From Alternaria dauci (Eukaryota > Ascomycota > Dothideomycetes > Pleosporales > Pleosporaceae): DNA of 64,000 nucleotides. Of the stretch, positions 1 through 13,503 are shown piece by piece (position 1 is the stretch's first letter; each line of letters begins with the position of its first letter). The notes beneath the pieces are model-generated. The model did no database searches. It was not told where the DNA came from and saw nothing but the letters and a program-made list of their open reading frames with translations. Position numbers and translations under genes: made by a program. Location: the NCBI RefSeq assembly GCF_042100115.1, contig NC_091280.1, positions 248,001 to 312,000 on the forward strand, read 5' to 3'.

Positions 1-2935
1 TTACTTATCTAGTTAGTATATTCTAACTTCTATTTTAATATATATAGTTAGGTTAAGTCTTAACTTACGTAATCCTAGGTAAATATTATCTAGTATTAAC
101 TAAGTTTAGCTAAGAGATTTTATTACTAAACCCTTTATTAATAAGTGTAATATATTAGTTAGTAGATATTTATATATATTAAAGGGCTAGTACCTCTACG
201 TAAAGATTAGTCTAAGGTATACTTAGTTATTATTACCTTTATTTACTACTAAAGCCTATAAGTAGTAAGTATTATCTTTAGTCTACTATAAGTATAAGCT
301 TAATAGGTCTTCTTATTTATCTAGGCTAACTATATAGTAAGTGTAGTATCTCCTACTTTTAATACTAGTAAGGAGTACCTATTCTTTATAGTCTACTAGA
401 ATAACGTATAATATAGGGTAATAGTACCTTATATTCCTATTAGTATATAGTAGTTTAATTCTAGAACTACTTAGTTTCTCTAATACTATACTAAAGTATT
501 ACGTATAGTTTAAGATAGTCTAAATAGGTATTTACTTACGTTAAAGTATTTTCTCTATATAGTAGTAGTATATCTTATACTTAAGTTACTTATCTTTACC
601 TTTAGGCTCTAGTATAAAACTATATAGTATAGTACTAGGCGTAGTCTACTAACACCTAGCTTTATAACTAAGATTCCTAATAGTTATATATACTAGCTAA
701 GTAGTAATGTCCCCTTAATATATTAATAGTTAGGTCTTATCTACTACTATAATAACGGGCACTATAGTTACGCTAGGTAAGAGCTATTCCTAAGTCTCCT
801 ATTACTACTCTACTAAGTATAATTTATAGTAAATTTAACTATAGTAGTTAATACTTATAAATATCTAAATTAGTATATATAATAAGTTATGTTTAAAGGG
901 CCTATAGGTAATTAGGAAGGCTATTATAGAGGTTATATCTAAGTATATAAGCTTATATAGCCTATACTATACGTTACCTAACCTAGTAGTAGTTATAATA
1001 TCCTCTTATATCTAGTCTCTATAGATGTTATTACGTTTTACTACTATTAGCTAGATTAAAAGCTAAGTTATATATATATTTTACTTAGTCGTAGGTTATT
1101 AAAGAATATCTATATATTAGCCTTAGATATTCTACTTCCTAAAAGCTATATAGTAAATGCGTAGTTAAGGTTAGATATAAAGGGTTATAGCTAATTATAA
1201 CTATACTAGTTAGGTATATATTATATTAGATAGTACGTTTACTTATACTAATCTATTTATTTATATAGGCTAGATAATTTCCTTAGCTATATAACCTTCT
1301 ACGCTATTAAACTATTCTTCCTATAACTAGGTTATATCTAATAGTAACCTATTACTTCTTTTATAGATAAAGTTAGTAGTATATAGTTTATCTAAGTTTA
1401 GTGTAGCCTACTTTAAATACGCACCTACGTCTATTAGTAGTGTAGGCGTACCTATATAGTCTCTAGGATCTACTATAAGGCTTAAAATGTAAAGGTCTAA
1501 ATTATTATTATCTTCTAACCTATTACTATATTAGGTATTATTTATTATAGTAGTAGTAGTAGCGGTATATATATATTATATGAGGTATTTAGCTAAGCCT
1601 TAGTATATAACTATATGCCCTTACTATGTAGAGTATAATAGTGGTTTAATATTATAAAGGTAGTATATAAGGTTTAGAAGGTAGTTATTACGTTAAGCTA
1701 TTTTTATAGATAGCGCGCCGCTACGGGCGTAGTGCGCGGTGTTAGGTAAGGGGTATATATACACTACTAAGGCTAGGACTATAGATAACGGTCCTTAATA
1801 GTCTAGGACTAGGTTATCCTATACTTTATTATACTCCGCCTATAATAAGATAATTATTAATTAGAGTTACTATCTAAAGGCTTAAGCTAAGATATTTAAG
1901 TATCTTATTTATACTAACGAAGTTAGTATCTAGGTTTAGGAATAGGTCTTCTATACGTTTCTTTTAGAACTTAAGCTTAGTTATTATATATTACTTTACT
2001 AGCTTCTTCTTTCCTAGCTTTACTATAAGGGGTGGCTTTTCCTTAGGTACTACTTTAAAAACTTTAGTATAATAATCTTTAGTTATATAAGAGAAAAGGT
2101 TTCTCTCTTACCTTAACTCTATAGTTACTAACTTAAATATTAACTTCTTAAGTCTACTAACGTCTTCTATTATTACTATTAGCTTAGCTTAGAGCCTATT
2201 ATATAGTAGTTCTTATCTCTTACTAGCTTACTTAATTATAACTATATTCGCGCTAGAGTTATAGATTATCTTTATAATCTTATAATAGAGTTAATCTAAG
2301 CTTCTACTTAGAGCTAGTTTTATATTTCTTATATATCCTATATACGCGTTATACTACTTATTAAACCTAGGTATAAGTAAATCTACTAGTTTCTTATTCT
2401 AGTAGCCCTATATAGTAGGCTACTATAGGTAATATATAGATTATCTAATAATTCTTAGTAGCTATAAGGTAAGGACTTCTTAGTAGCGTCCTATATAACG
2501 CTTACTATTACCTAGGTTCTTATAACCCTTAATTAAATAATAATAACCTATTATACTTTCTTAAAGTATAATAATATTATATCTCTTATCTCTAGGTCGC
2601 GTATTATATATAAAAATATATTATTAGTATATATAGCTTTTATACTCTAGTAAGGCTATTACTACTAATAATAATAACTAGGTACGCCGCCCCTTAAGGA
2701 AGGTAAAGATAACGCCTATTATAATACCCTAACTAGTAGTAATCTAGAAACCTATATAAAAAAGTAAAAGCTTAATAAGACTCTATATCTATTACTAGGA
2801 AGAATATATAGCTATTATCTCTTAAAGTTAGTAGTACTAAGCTTAGAGCTTAATAAAGTAAGGGAGTATATTTAACCTTAACTAGGTCGCGTAGTATCTT
2901 ATAATAAAGGTTACATAGTATCTTATAGAAACTTC
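1..2935. repeat. RIP-saturated AT-rich DNA, unclassified old repeat
   Basis: No open frame of useful length survives. CpA and TpG dinucleotides are nearly absent, TpA is very frequent and CpG persists in places, which is the pattern left by repeated RIP. The element of origin cannot be recognised by eye. A small GC-rich hairpin-like patch lies at 1713-1739, with CTAC and GTAG arms around GGGC. It contains no CpA, which may explain its survival. The stretch ends at the left target duplication (ACTTC, 2931-2935) of the first retrotransposon copy. Confidence 0.8.
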
Positions 2936-3412
2936 TGTTACACAGGGGTTTGCTATACTTCTCTAAGCTCGATCCTTTCTAAGGCGAGATAGGTTTAGGC
3001 GATAGTCCGTGAGGTAGCGTATAGAATAATTAGGTGGAAAAGAGTTATTGTTGTTAACTAAGAGTATAACAATACTAATTCTATAAATAATAGAATAACT
3101 AGTTAATAATCTATATAAGAGATAAACTATTTAAGTTAACTATAATAAGTGTAATAATAAGATCTAATATATTCTTATACCTATTACCTTAGGTCCTGTC
3201 CTCCTTACCCTCCCTTCTAAGAGGGAGGCCTAGGAGGGCTGTAGCCTCCTAATCCTTACTAGCCTCCTAGAGGCTAGGTCTTAGCGGGATACTATTCCTT
3301 TTACGTAATCTAGGCCCCGCCCTAGATCTACTTTTATCTATTATATCCGCCTAATAGTCTTCCTTTATACAACCTATATAAAAGGGAAGTAATTCTTTAT
3401 TACCTTATAATA
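2936..3412 (-). repeat. LTR of copy 1 (3' LTR in element orientation)
   Basis: Its left end reads TGTTACACAGGGG, the reverse complement of the LTR end seen in copies 2 and 3. The right end abuts an inverted purine tract (run of C followed by CTCTT). About 477 bp. Confidence 0.85.
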
Positions 3413-6400
3413 TTACCCCCCCTCTTAGGCGTATTATCTTAATACCCTAGATTATTATTTTCTTACGCCTAGTCTAGCGGCGGTAGTAGAGGTATAGCTA
3501 CTCTAGTAGTGTTATATCCTCTCTTTCCTCCTTTCCTTACTTTCCCTAACTATACCTAAGGTTTAGACTTCTTAACGCGTCTATACCTAGAACTTAACTT
3601 AATAGCGCTAGGCTTGTGCTAACTATATCTACTAATAAAGGAATAAGATAACCTTTTATTATAAGTAGTATAAGGAGAAGAATCTTTATTATTTTATAGA
3701 TACTACCTCTAGGTAGTGTATAGGCTATATTTTAGTAAAAGCTAAGTGTAGCTTATTTATAACTAAGGAAGAGTAGGAGAAGGTTAAGGCTAAAAAGCGT
3801 AAGAAGCGCTTAGCGCTTCTTTAAGCTAAGGCTAAGGTCGCTTAACTTTAGCTAGAAGTAGTAGAGACTGAGGCGCGAGAGTAGGTATTCGCTAATTAAG
3901 ATTATACTATTTTAAGTCTTTAGGATCGCGCGAAAGAGTAAGCTAAGGGGAGCTCTACCCCTAGTATAGACTTTTAGCTAACTAAACTATTACTACCTAG
4001 ACTATTAACTAACTTAGGCTAGTTATAGGATAACGCCTCTTTTAATCCTTTTTCTAAATTCTTTTCTTCCCTTAAGGACCTAGTTCTCCCTTCTCTAGGT
4101 GTCTTTAATAGTACTTACGTACCTATAACTTATAGTTTATTAAATTTTCCTTTAGTTCCTAAGTATTCTAGCTCTCTAGCTATCCTAGCTACTTAACTAA
4201 GTATTTCTACTAATAACTAATTTTCTATAGGTCCCTAATCTCTTTAACCTTATACTTATTATCTTTAAGCTCTATATTAGTAGCTAGCTTAGTATCTAGA
4301 GGTACTCTTTCTAGGAGTTTCTTATAAAAGACAGGGTAGATATGTATACCTAGTAGGAGTTAGAGTTTATAGTTTACGTTACCTATTTCCTCTAGAACCT
4401 TAAATAGTCCTACTTAGAGTTTATCCAGTTTCTTACTTAGTCGCTTAGTTTTCAAGTTCTATTATAATAGGAAAACTTTATCCCCCTTCTTAAAGGTTAG
4501 TCCCTTAATCCTTTACTTATTAGCCGCCTTAGCTGTTATAAGGTTCCTATAAGCTATATTCTTACTTAATTTATTATATAGCTCTCGCATTAAGTAGGCT
4601 TTATTATCTGCGCCTACTATAATACTTTCTATATCCTTTAGATCTTAATAAGCGACTAGCTTATATCTGTAGTTCGCGTAGTATAGTAAGTACTTTATCG
4701 TTATAGACCTAGTGCTGTTATAGGCTAATTATACTGTTAGTAAGAGTTTAACCTAGTTATCTTACAGCTTATTAGCGTATATCCTTAGATACTGCTCTAG
4801 TGTCTAGTTTATTCTTTCCGTCTAGCCGTCTGTTTTAGGGTAAAAGCTAGTTAATAGCTTCTTTTTCACACCTAACTTTGCTAGGAATGTATTCTAATAC
4901 TTAGAAGTAAACAGTTTATCACAATTAGTAATAAACTCTTTAGGTATCCTATGCTCTAACAATAGTGCCTTACTAACCTTATACGCGCATTCATCTACTA
5001 TAATAGTCTCTTCTATAGGCACAAACTTCGCTCCTTTCGTGTGTTAGCATATAATAACTAGGATTATGTCGCATAATCTTCCGGATCCTAGTTCTAACGA
5101 TTTCGGGAGCTTCACTATAAAGTCTATTATTACGCTACTCTATAGTCTTATTAGTAGTAGTAAAGGCTATAATAGGCTATAGGGCTTATATCTCTTAGGC
5201 TTATTCTAGTAATAAGCTAAATAGTTACCTAATATATCCTAAACCTTTGCTTATAAGCGTAGTATAGCGAACACCTTAGCTAAACATCTAACTATTTCTT
5301 CTAGTAATATATATCTATATTCTAGGGACTTATATAGTTCCTTAATAAGATTCGCTCTTATATATAGAGGTATATATATTTAATTACCTTAAATTATATC
5401 TTAGTACTCTCGCTTATCTTATAACAGTTTGTTAGAGCTGTTCTTATCTAGCTTAAACTACTAGCTAGCTACTCTCTACTACTATTACTACTAAAGTGTT
5501 TCTACCTACTTAGCTACCTTAGCTATCTTAGCTAGTTCTAGCTAGTTATAACGTAGGGTACTATTAGGTATCTTCTTAAATATAGCGTTATATAGTTCTT
5601 TATAACTATCTTCGCGTAAGTTAGATCTCCTACTTAGAGTATCTGTAGCTCTATTAAGCGTTCCTATATAGTAAGTTATCTTAAAGTTAAACTAAGCTAG
5701 TATCTTAGCCTATTAGACTTATTATTAGTTAAGTTTCTTTATTATTATAAAACCTACTAAGTTCTAGTAATTAGTAAAAACCTTAATCTAGTGTAGTAGT
5801 CCTAGTAAATAGACTTCCTACTATTTAAAGGAATTAACTACTCCTAGTAGCTCCTTATTATAAACGTCGTAGTTAAGTTCTACTCTAGAGAACTTCCTTA
5901 AGTAGTAGAACACTAGTCTCTACTTCTTATCTAGGCACTACTATAATAATATAGCTCTAAGTGCATAATCTAACGCGTTAGTCTTAACTTACGTCTCTTA
6001 TTTTAGGTTATATATCTCTAGTATAGGTGCTTTAAGGAATATCTACTTAATTTAATTAAAAGCTTCCTAATATTCCTTATTCTATTTAAAACTAATTTCC
6101 TTCTTCGTAATCTTAGAGAGGGGTGTTATAATCTTTAAGTAATCCTTAATAAACTTCTAGTAGTAGTTAGTAAACCCTAGAAAGGATTATACATCCTTAA
6201 CTATTTTAGGCGTTAGCCACTCCTATACAGCTACTATCTTCTTTAGGTTTATCTTTACTCCCTCTATAGATATTATAAAGCCTAGGTATTCTATTTCCTT
6301 TATATAGAATTCGCACTTCCCTAGCTATAGGTATAGCTTATATTCCTTAAGCTTCCTTAGCACTTTCTTAATATACTCTATATATTCTTCTAGCGTCCTA

Positions 6401-9400
6401 CTAGTGTAAACTAGTACATTATTAATATAGGCTATAACGAAGATTCTAAGGTATTTATAGAGCGCGTTATTAATAACTAATTAAAATGTTACTAAGGTAT
6501 TTATTAACCTAAAAGGTATTACTATATACTTAAATAGTCTATATTTTATCTTAAAAGCTATTATCTATTTATATCCTTCCTTAATCCTAATTTAGTAAAA
6601 TCCTTCCTAAACGTCGAACTTTATAAATTACTTAGCTCCCTAGAGTTAATCTATAAGCTTAGTTATTAGGGGTAAGGGATATTAGTTCTTCTAAGTAATA
6701 CTATTCAACTTATAGAAGTTAATATATAGTTACTACTTCCTATTAGGCTTCTTTACAAATAAGATAGGTAAGGCTATTAGGCCTAATCCTAGTTAGATAA
6801 ATCCCTTCTTTAGATTCTTCTAGATATAATCCCTTAGCTTAGTATTATACTTAGGTGATATAGGGTATATAGGTCCTAGGCTTAGCTTTACCCCTTTATT
6901 AAGGATAATCTTATAATCCTAATCCTAATAGTCTACTAAGTCTATAGCTTCGTTTTCTTTAAAGAGTTCTCTAAACTTATTAGTTTAATACTCTTTTAGT
7001 ATCTCTAATAGTAAGTGTCCTTCCTTTATAGTCGTGACTTATCTTATCTAGATAACTCCTACTCTCTAAGGGTCCTTCTTATAGATTCTCCTAATCTTAT
7101 AAGGCGAGATCTTACTAAACCTCCTATCTTAGGTTAAGCTCTAGTCCTTTAGGCTTACTCTTCTATATACTCTAGTAACCTTATATATAGGTTCTCTTCT
7201 AAGTATTATTTATTTTCACTAATTAATAGCGGGGTTATAGGTATCTAGCTAATTATAACCTATTAATATATTTAGTCTACCTAGATCTATAATGTTAATG
7301 TTTATTTAGTACTCTATACTAGCTATCCATAGCTTTATTAATTTAGTTTCTATCTATATTATGCTGTCTCTATATTCTATAGGCTTTTTATTAGCTAGCA
7401 CTACTAGTACTAGATTCTTCTTAATCTAGTAGGGTACTCTGTACTTCTCTACTACTTAGGGTAAGATTATTATTTATACAGCCCTACTATCTACAAGTAC
7501 CTTAATATTCTGTCCCTATATAGATATAGTTGTAAGTAACTACTTTACCTAACTATTAGTATCCTATACCTTCCTAAGGGTTATTTTAGGTGCGCCTTTA
7601 CTAGTAAGACCCTATCCCTAGTAGCGTCCTAGTTTTTTAACTACTTCTCTCCCTTATACTTAGGGAAATAGCCTATATTATTCTTTAAGCTATAGTGCGT
7701 TAAGCACCTATTATTATAATAGAAGCTCTAATAGATATTCTAATAAGGGATCTCCTCCTTAGTAATCCTCTTTCTTAGTTAGGCCTTCTTAGCCTCGTGT
7801 ATTAGGTAATCTGCGACCTTATAGATGTTTAATAATAACGTAGTATAGTAGTAGTTATCTACCTATCTTACCTTATTAAGTTAATCTTAATAGAACTTAT
7901 ATCTATTCCTATATTATATCTATAAGAGTCTATAGTAGATCTCTACTTTCTCTAGTTCGTGTAGATAGTAGTTATCTGCTAGACATTTATCTACCTAGAG
8001 GTTTAGGTAATAGCACTAGTCCTAGTCTATTCTATATTCCTCTTTATCCTATTTATAGAATTTGTAATTAATCTTATAGTTATACTAATATAAATCCTTA
8101 TAATCCTTAGTATCTTCTACTTTAGAAGCTTCTTAGTCCCTAACCTTAGCTAATAGATCTTTAAAGTAGGGTTGTTAGTGTACCGCTTAGTAACTAATAT
8201 CCTTAGTATTCCTACTAGTAATAATAACTTATCCTTAAATATCGTAGTTATTAGCGTAGTGTGTGTTACTACTATAAATCTAGTATTAGTTATTAGCTAG
8301 TTAGTTTAATATGTCTTAGCCCTTAATCTTCTAGTTATTATTCTTTAATTCTTCCTAGGCTAATACTTTAGGCTACTAAATTATTATAAATCTTTCCTAG
8401 GTTACCTAGCGTGCCTTATTATAGAGGTCTAAGTTACTTAGGTTATTATCTAATTCTACTAAAGTTAGGTAAGGCGTACCCTATCTAATTATTTAGATCT
8501 TAATAGCTACCTACTTAACCTATTCTTCCTTATAGTCTTAAGTAAAGTGTCCTGTCTTACTATATTAGAGATATACTTTATTATTATAACGCTTCTAGCG
8601 TTCTTCCTTAGAGAGAGTATCTTATCTCTAACTTTTATTCTTCTTATCCTTAGGTTTCTCTTATACCTTACTAGTTATAATAGCGTCGCTATCCTTATTA
8701 TACTAATTGCGCTACTTCCTAGTATTAGCTATTATTAGCTAAAATTGTCCTTTCTACTAAGACTATTCCTATAAGTAGTTATCTATATACGTAGCTAGCT
8801 TAATTAGAGCTTATAGCGTTCTAGGCTTATTATAGTGTATAAGGCTATCCTTAATATTTTCTTTTAGGCCTACTTTGAACACTATTTAAAGTGCCGCGTT
8901 GTCCTAATCGATCTGAGCCTATAGTTACTTAAACTCCGCTATATATATAGATACAGACTTAGTTTACCTTAGGAGAGTAATTTTCTTCTCTACCTAGTTC
9001 TTAGCGTCTACTTCTCTAAAGATACGTCCTATCTCTTACTTAAATTCGCTCTAACTAGTAAATATAGCTTTAGTTTCCTCTCTAGTTCCCTAGTGTTCTA
9101 CGTCTAGTAGATAGTTATCTATATAGGGTTACATCTAATTTAAGGCTTATCCCTTTATATATATACTTACTATAAGGATCTTATCCTAGTCGCTTAGTAC
9201 TTTATTAAATTCGTAATAGAGATTAACTTAAGTAAGGAATATACGTAACTCCTCTTATCCTCTATTATATTTCTTAGGCGCCGCTATCTTAGGTTTCTTA
9301 ATAGTAGGTAATCTTTTATTAGGTGTAGCTATTAGCTAACTTATAAGCTAATTAATTATATCTTATATTCTAGCTATCTACTAAGCCTAGACATAGGCTA

Positions 9401-9611
9401 GCTGCCTAAGATTCCTAAGTTCTCTAAGACTTAGGCTATCCTCTATCTTAGAGTTAGATACATTAAGTATCTTATTATTACGTAGCACCTACGTTAAGGG
9501 TCCTAGACCCTAGGCTATATTATTCTAAGCAGTTCTGTAGGATACTATTACTAAATCTTAATTAGGTAATTCTGTTAGTTAAACGTCTACTAATATCTAA
9601 GGTGGTCAAAG

Positions 9612-10087
9612 TGTTATATAGGGGTTTACTATACTTCTCTAAGCTTAGTCCGTACTAAGGCGAGATAGATATTGGCGATAGTCTGTGAGGTAGGATATAG
9701 AATAATTAGGTGGAAAAGAGTTATTATTATAACTAAGAGATAATTACTACTAATTCTATAAATAATAGAATAACTAGTTAATAATCTATATAAGAGATAA
9801 ACTATTTAAGTTAACTATAATAAGTATAATAATAAGATCTAATATATTCTTATACCCCTTACCTTAGGTCCTATCCTCCTTACCCTCCCTTCTAAGAGGG
9901 AGGCCTAGGAGGGCTATAGCCTCCTAATCCTTACTAGCCTCCTAGAGGCTAGGTCTTAGTAGGATACTAATCCCTTTACGTAATCTAGGCCCCGCCCTAG
10001 ATCTACTTTCGTCTATTATGTCCGCCTAATAGTCTTCCTTTATATAACCTATATAAAAGGGAAGTAACTCTTTGTTACCTTGTAATA
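9612..10087 (-). repeat. LTR of copy 1 (5' LTR in element orientation)
   Basis: About 476 bp, preceded on the plus strand by GGTGGTCAAAG, the reverse complement of the primer-binding site. It differs from the partner LTR in a short block (9664-9678 against 2988-3002) in ways that are not RIP transitions. Confidence 0.85.
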
Positions 10088-13000
10088 ACTTCCTAGAGTA
10101 AGGTACTAAGATAGATTAAGCCTTATATTATTAATAATCTAATACTTAAATCTCTTAAATATTAGGGATAGCTACTTAATAACTTCTTTAACGCGCTTAA
10201 AGGTTAGATTACTATTTAGATTAAGGTATTATTCTATAAGTACTTTTCTAAATATAAAGGGTTAACTTTCTACTAAACTACTTAGTAGATTATAGAATAG
10301 ATAGTAGGCCTAAACTTTAATTAATAACGTACTACTATAGCTAATAAGAGTCTAAATAATAAGAAAGAGGGTCCTTATATCTTTTATAATAAGATCTTTA
10401 AATAAGAAAAAGAGGCTATTCTAGATATTTACTATTAGTATTAGTTTAAGGTATACCTTAGTATCTATAAGGCTAAGAGGTTTAAGTAGATAGGAAGATT
10501 AATTACCCCTTAAGAGGAAGAGAAACTAAAGAAAGATACTAAGACTATAGAGGTGTTAAACTATAAGCTATATATAGTAGAGCTTAGCGTTATAGCCTAA
10601 GTTATAACCTACTATATACTAGTAGTATATTATTTCTATAATACTATCTATTTACGTATTAAGTCTAAGTTCTTTAAGTAACTATATATATAACTCTATA
10701 ATAAGCTTAAGAATAGACTAGGTCTTAATAATAGTAGTAAGAGTATAAATACTCTAATCCTTATACTACTACTTCTTACTAATACTATACTAAGCTATAA
10801 TAATACTATTTACCTCCTTACTACGTCTCCTAGCGCTATAACTAACGTAAGGAACTAGTTAGCTAGTAAGACTTAATTCTATAAAGCTAAAAAGTCCTCT
10901 AAGACCTCTAGTAGAAGTACGTAAGTAATAAAACTACCTTATCTATATATGCTTCTTTTAGTAGTGTAACCCCTCTACTATCTACGGAGATAGATAATAC
11001 TAATATAACTAGACCTACGAGCTACTATTAATAGAGAAACTAGATCTATTAATAAAGAAAAGTTTATATAGTATATATAGATAGTTTTTAGCTTATTATA
11101 TAAAGTAGAATCCTATTTAAGGTTACTTATATAAGTAAGTCCTAGGAAACCTAGTTAAACTAATAGCTTAGGCTAAAGCTATATATAAACTAAGTAGTAG
11201 ATTAGTATACTCTACCTAGAAGATTAATTATACTTATACTTAATTCTCTTTACTATAGACTTTATAGTCTTAGAAGCCTTATATTTTAGCTTAGATACCC
11301 TCTTAAGAAAGTAGCTAAGGTCTAGGACCTCTTTACTAGGATTATTAATATACTTTATATTAGTAGTAGAGTTACCCTCCTCTTTAGTAGTAGTCTTAGG
11401 TAGAAGGTTATATAGAGTTTAAGCTTTACTCTTAATAAAGATAATATACTTCTCTAGCTATTCCTAGACTTATTACTAAGAGATTAATAAGATCCTTATT
11501 ATTACTTATATAATAGTAGTATCTATAGTATCTAAAACTATAAAGCCTCGTAATAGTAAATAAGCTAAGAATATTCTTCCTTTTCTAGTAATAGAGGCTC
11601 TCTTAAATAAGATAGTTTATAAGTAAAAGAATAGGTAGTAGTAATAAAGGCTTTAGTAAAATTTCTCTTACTCTTATTTTATAACACTACTAAGAGGCTA
11701 GATAAGATTACTTTAACTATAGCCTTATAGTAAGGCTTAGTAAGTCCTATATCCTCTATATACTAAGTAATATTATATTATATTCCTATAAATACCTAAA
11801 GATAGTATTAAGTTATACCTAACTATTAAGAATAGTAGTAGGATAATACTCTCCTCTACTAGCTACCTAGGTATTAGCGCTTATCTATAGGCTGTACTAG
11901 TTATTATATTAATTACTAATCCTAACCTTTACCTTATCTATCTACTAGACTTATAACCTAATAGCTAGTAATACTAATTTAGTTATATAACCTACCTATT
12001 AGTAACCTTTTTACTACTTTACTATTTAATTATTAGATAGCCTACTAAAGTAGATTAAAGTCTACTATAGTATTAAGGAAACCTAAAGTAAGTAGTAGGG
12101 CTATCCTATAAAGTATATACTAAGAACACTAGATAGATAACTATAAATATTCTAAAGAAGTGTATTATACCTATACACCTAGTATCTTAATTAGTAGCTA
12201 AGCGCTAAAAGACTAGAGTAAATAGTAAATAGAAGCTTAATTATAAAGGAGATATAGGTAACTACCTAATAATAACTACTATAATAAAACCTAATAAAGA
12301 CACTAAGATTATTATAATATTAGATAGTAAAGATAAAGAACCCTATCCTACGTAATAGGAAAGTTTTAGTATACTAATGATAAATATCTATAAAGATAAT
12401 AATAATAAATCTTAGTGTTTCCTTTTATATACTAAATCTAGAACCTAATTAGTACGCGATAAATTAAACCCCTCTTATTACTCTTAAACTAGCTCCTACG
12501 TAGGCTTTTAGCCGCCTTAATATCCTAGAGAGTAAATCTTATCTCTACTATAGATCTTCTAGGAATAGAGAAAGAGTATAAAAAGATATAGTATATTTAA
12601 AGCTAGAGAATAAATATAATAAAGAAAAGGAGTAGCTCTATAAAGAGCTTAATAAAATAAAAAGGCTTTATAAGAAAGAGAAAGGTAATAATAACTTAAT
12701 ATAAGTTTAGTCTAGTAATATTATAAGATAAGTAATAGAAAAACTCTAATAAGAACTTAAGGCTATAAGAAGTAACTTAAGGGATATTATAAGAGAGAGA
12801 GATAAGTAGCGTATTAAAGCTAATAGTAGTAAGGTAAAAAATAATTAGTTAGTAATAGAGTTATAGGAAGAGAGATAATTAAGAGAGGATAAGAGAAAGG
12901 AGTATAAAAGTGTAATAAAAGATATTATAAAGGCTAGGGTACTAACTTTAGATACTATAAACAACTCCCTTATTATAGAGAATAGACGACTTTAAGTAGA

Positions 13001-13503
13001 AAATAATATCCTTTAAGTTACTGCTACTATACGGCTGTTACTTATACTATCTATAAAGTTAGGGGATACTATCTAAAATTCTATATATAAACTCTCTAGG
13101 ATAATATAATATTATCCTTAACTATCCTTAATAGTTATTAGACTATCCTATACTATAATACTAACTATAATATTAGAGGCCTAGTATCTAAAATTCTTTA
13201 TATAAACTCTTTAAAACTAGATAGTATTATTATTAACTATCTATAATAGTGCCTACTAGGATTAGGACTTTAGTAGATAGTAGGAGTATAGGCCTTATCT
13301 ATAAACTACTACCCTATACCCCCTTATTAGATAACTTACTAAGTAGATATATATTATTATAGACTATCTACTACTAACCTAAGTATATAACCTATAAAAA
13401 TAAAGATTCCCTATATTAATAAGCTACTATAGCTAGACTTATATATAGGTAATATAGAACTTTATAAAGTACTATATTCTATCCCCTAGAATAGTAAGAC
13501 GTA
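10088..13503. repeat. RIP-saturated AT-rich DNA
   Basis: Same composition as the left end of the window. Short runs can still be read as Lys/Glu-rich peptide but are broken every few codons by TAG or TAA. No family can be assigned. Confidence 0.75.

Larger units (their letters stand above)
2936..10087 (-). mobile_element. Ty3/gypsy chromovirus copy 1, RIP-saturated, minus strand
   Basis: This is a complete but heavily mutated LTR element in reverse orientation relative to the two other copies. It is bounded by LTRs at 2936-3412 and 9612-10087 and by a perfect 5-bp target duplication, ACTTC, at 2931-2935 and 10088-10092. The internal part is about 6.2 kb, close to the 6,220 bp of copies 2 and 3, so there has been little net indel. 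The primer-binding motif next to the right LTR (9601-9611, read on the minus strand) is still CTTTGACCACC. The gag/pol junction keeps AAAAAAC followed by TAG (minus strand, 7629-7638). Every coding frame is destroyed. Identity is inferred from collinearity with copy 3. Confidence 0.9.

Noticed and set aside
8547..8738. 63-codon open frame in the RIPped copy 1
   Set aside because: It is hydrophobic only because of AT-rich composition and lies antisense in the former gag region of a dead element.
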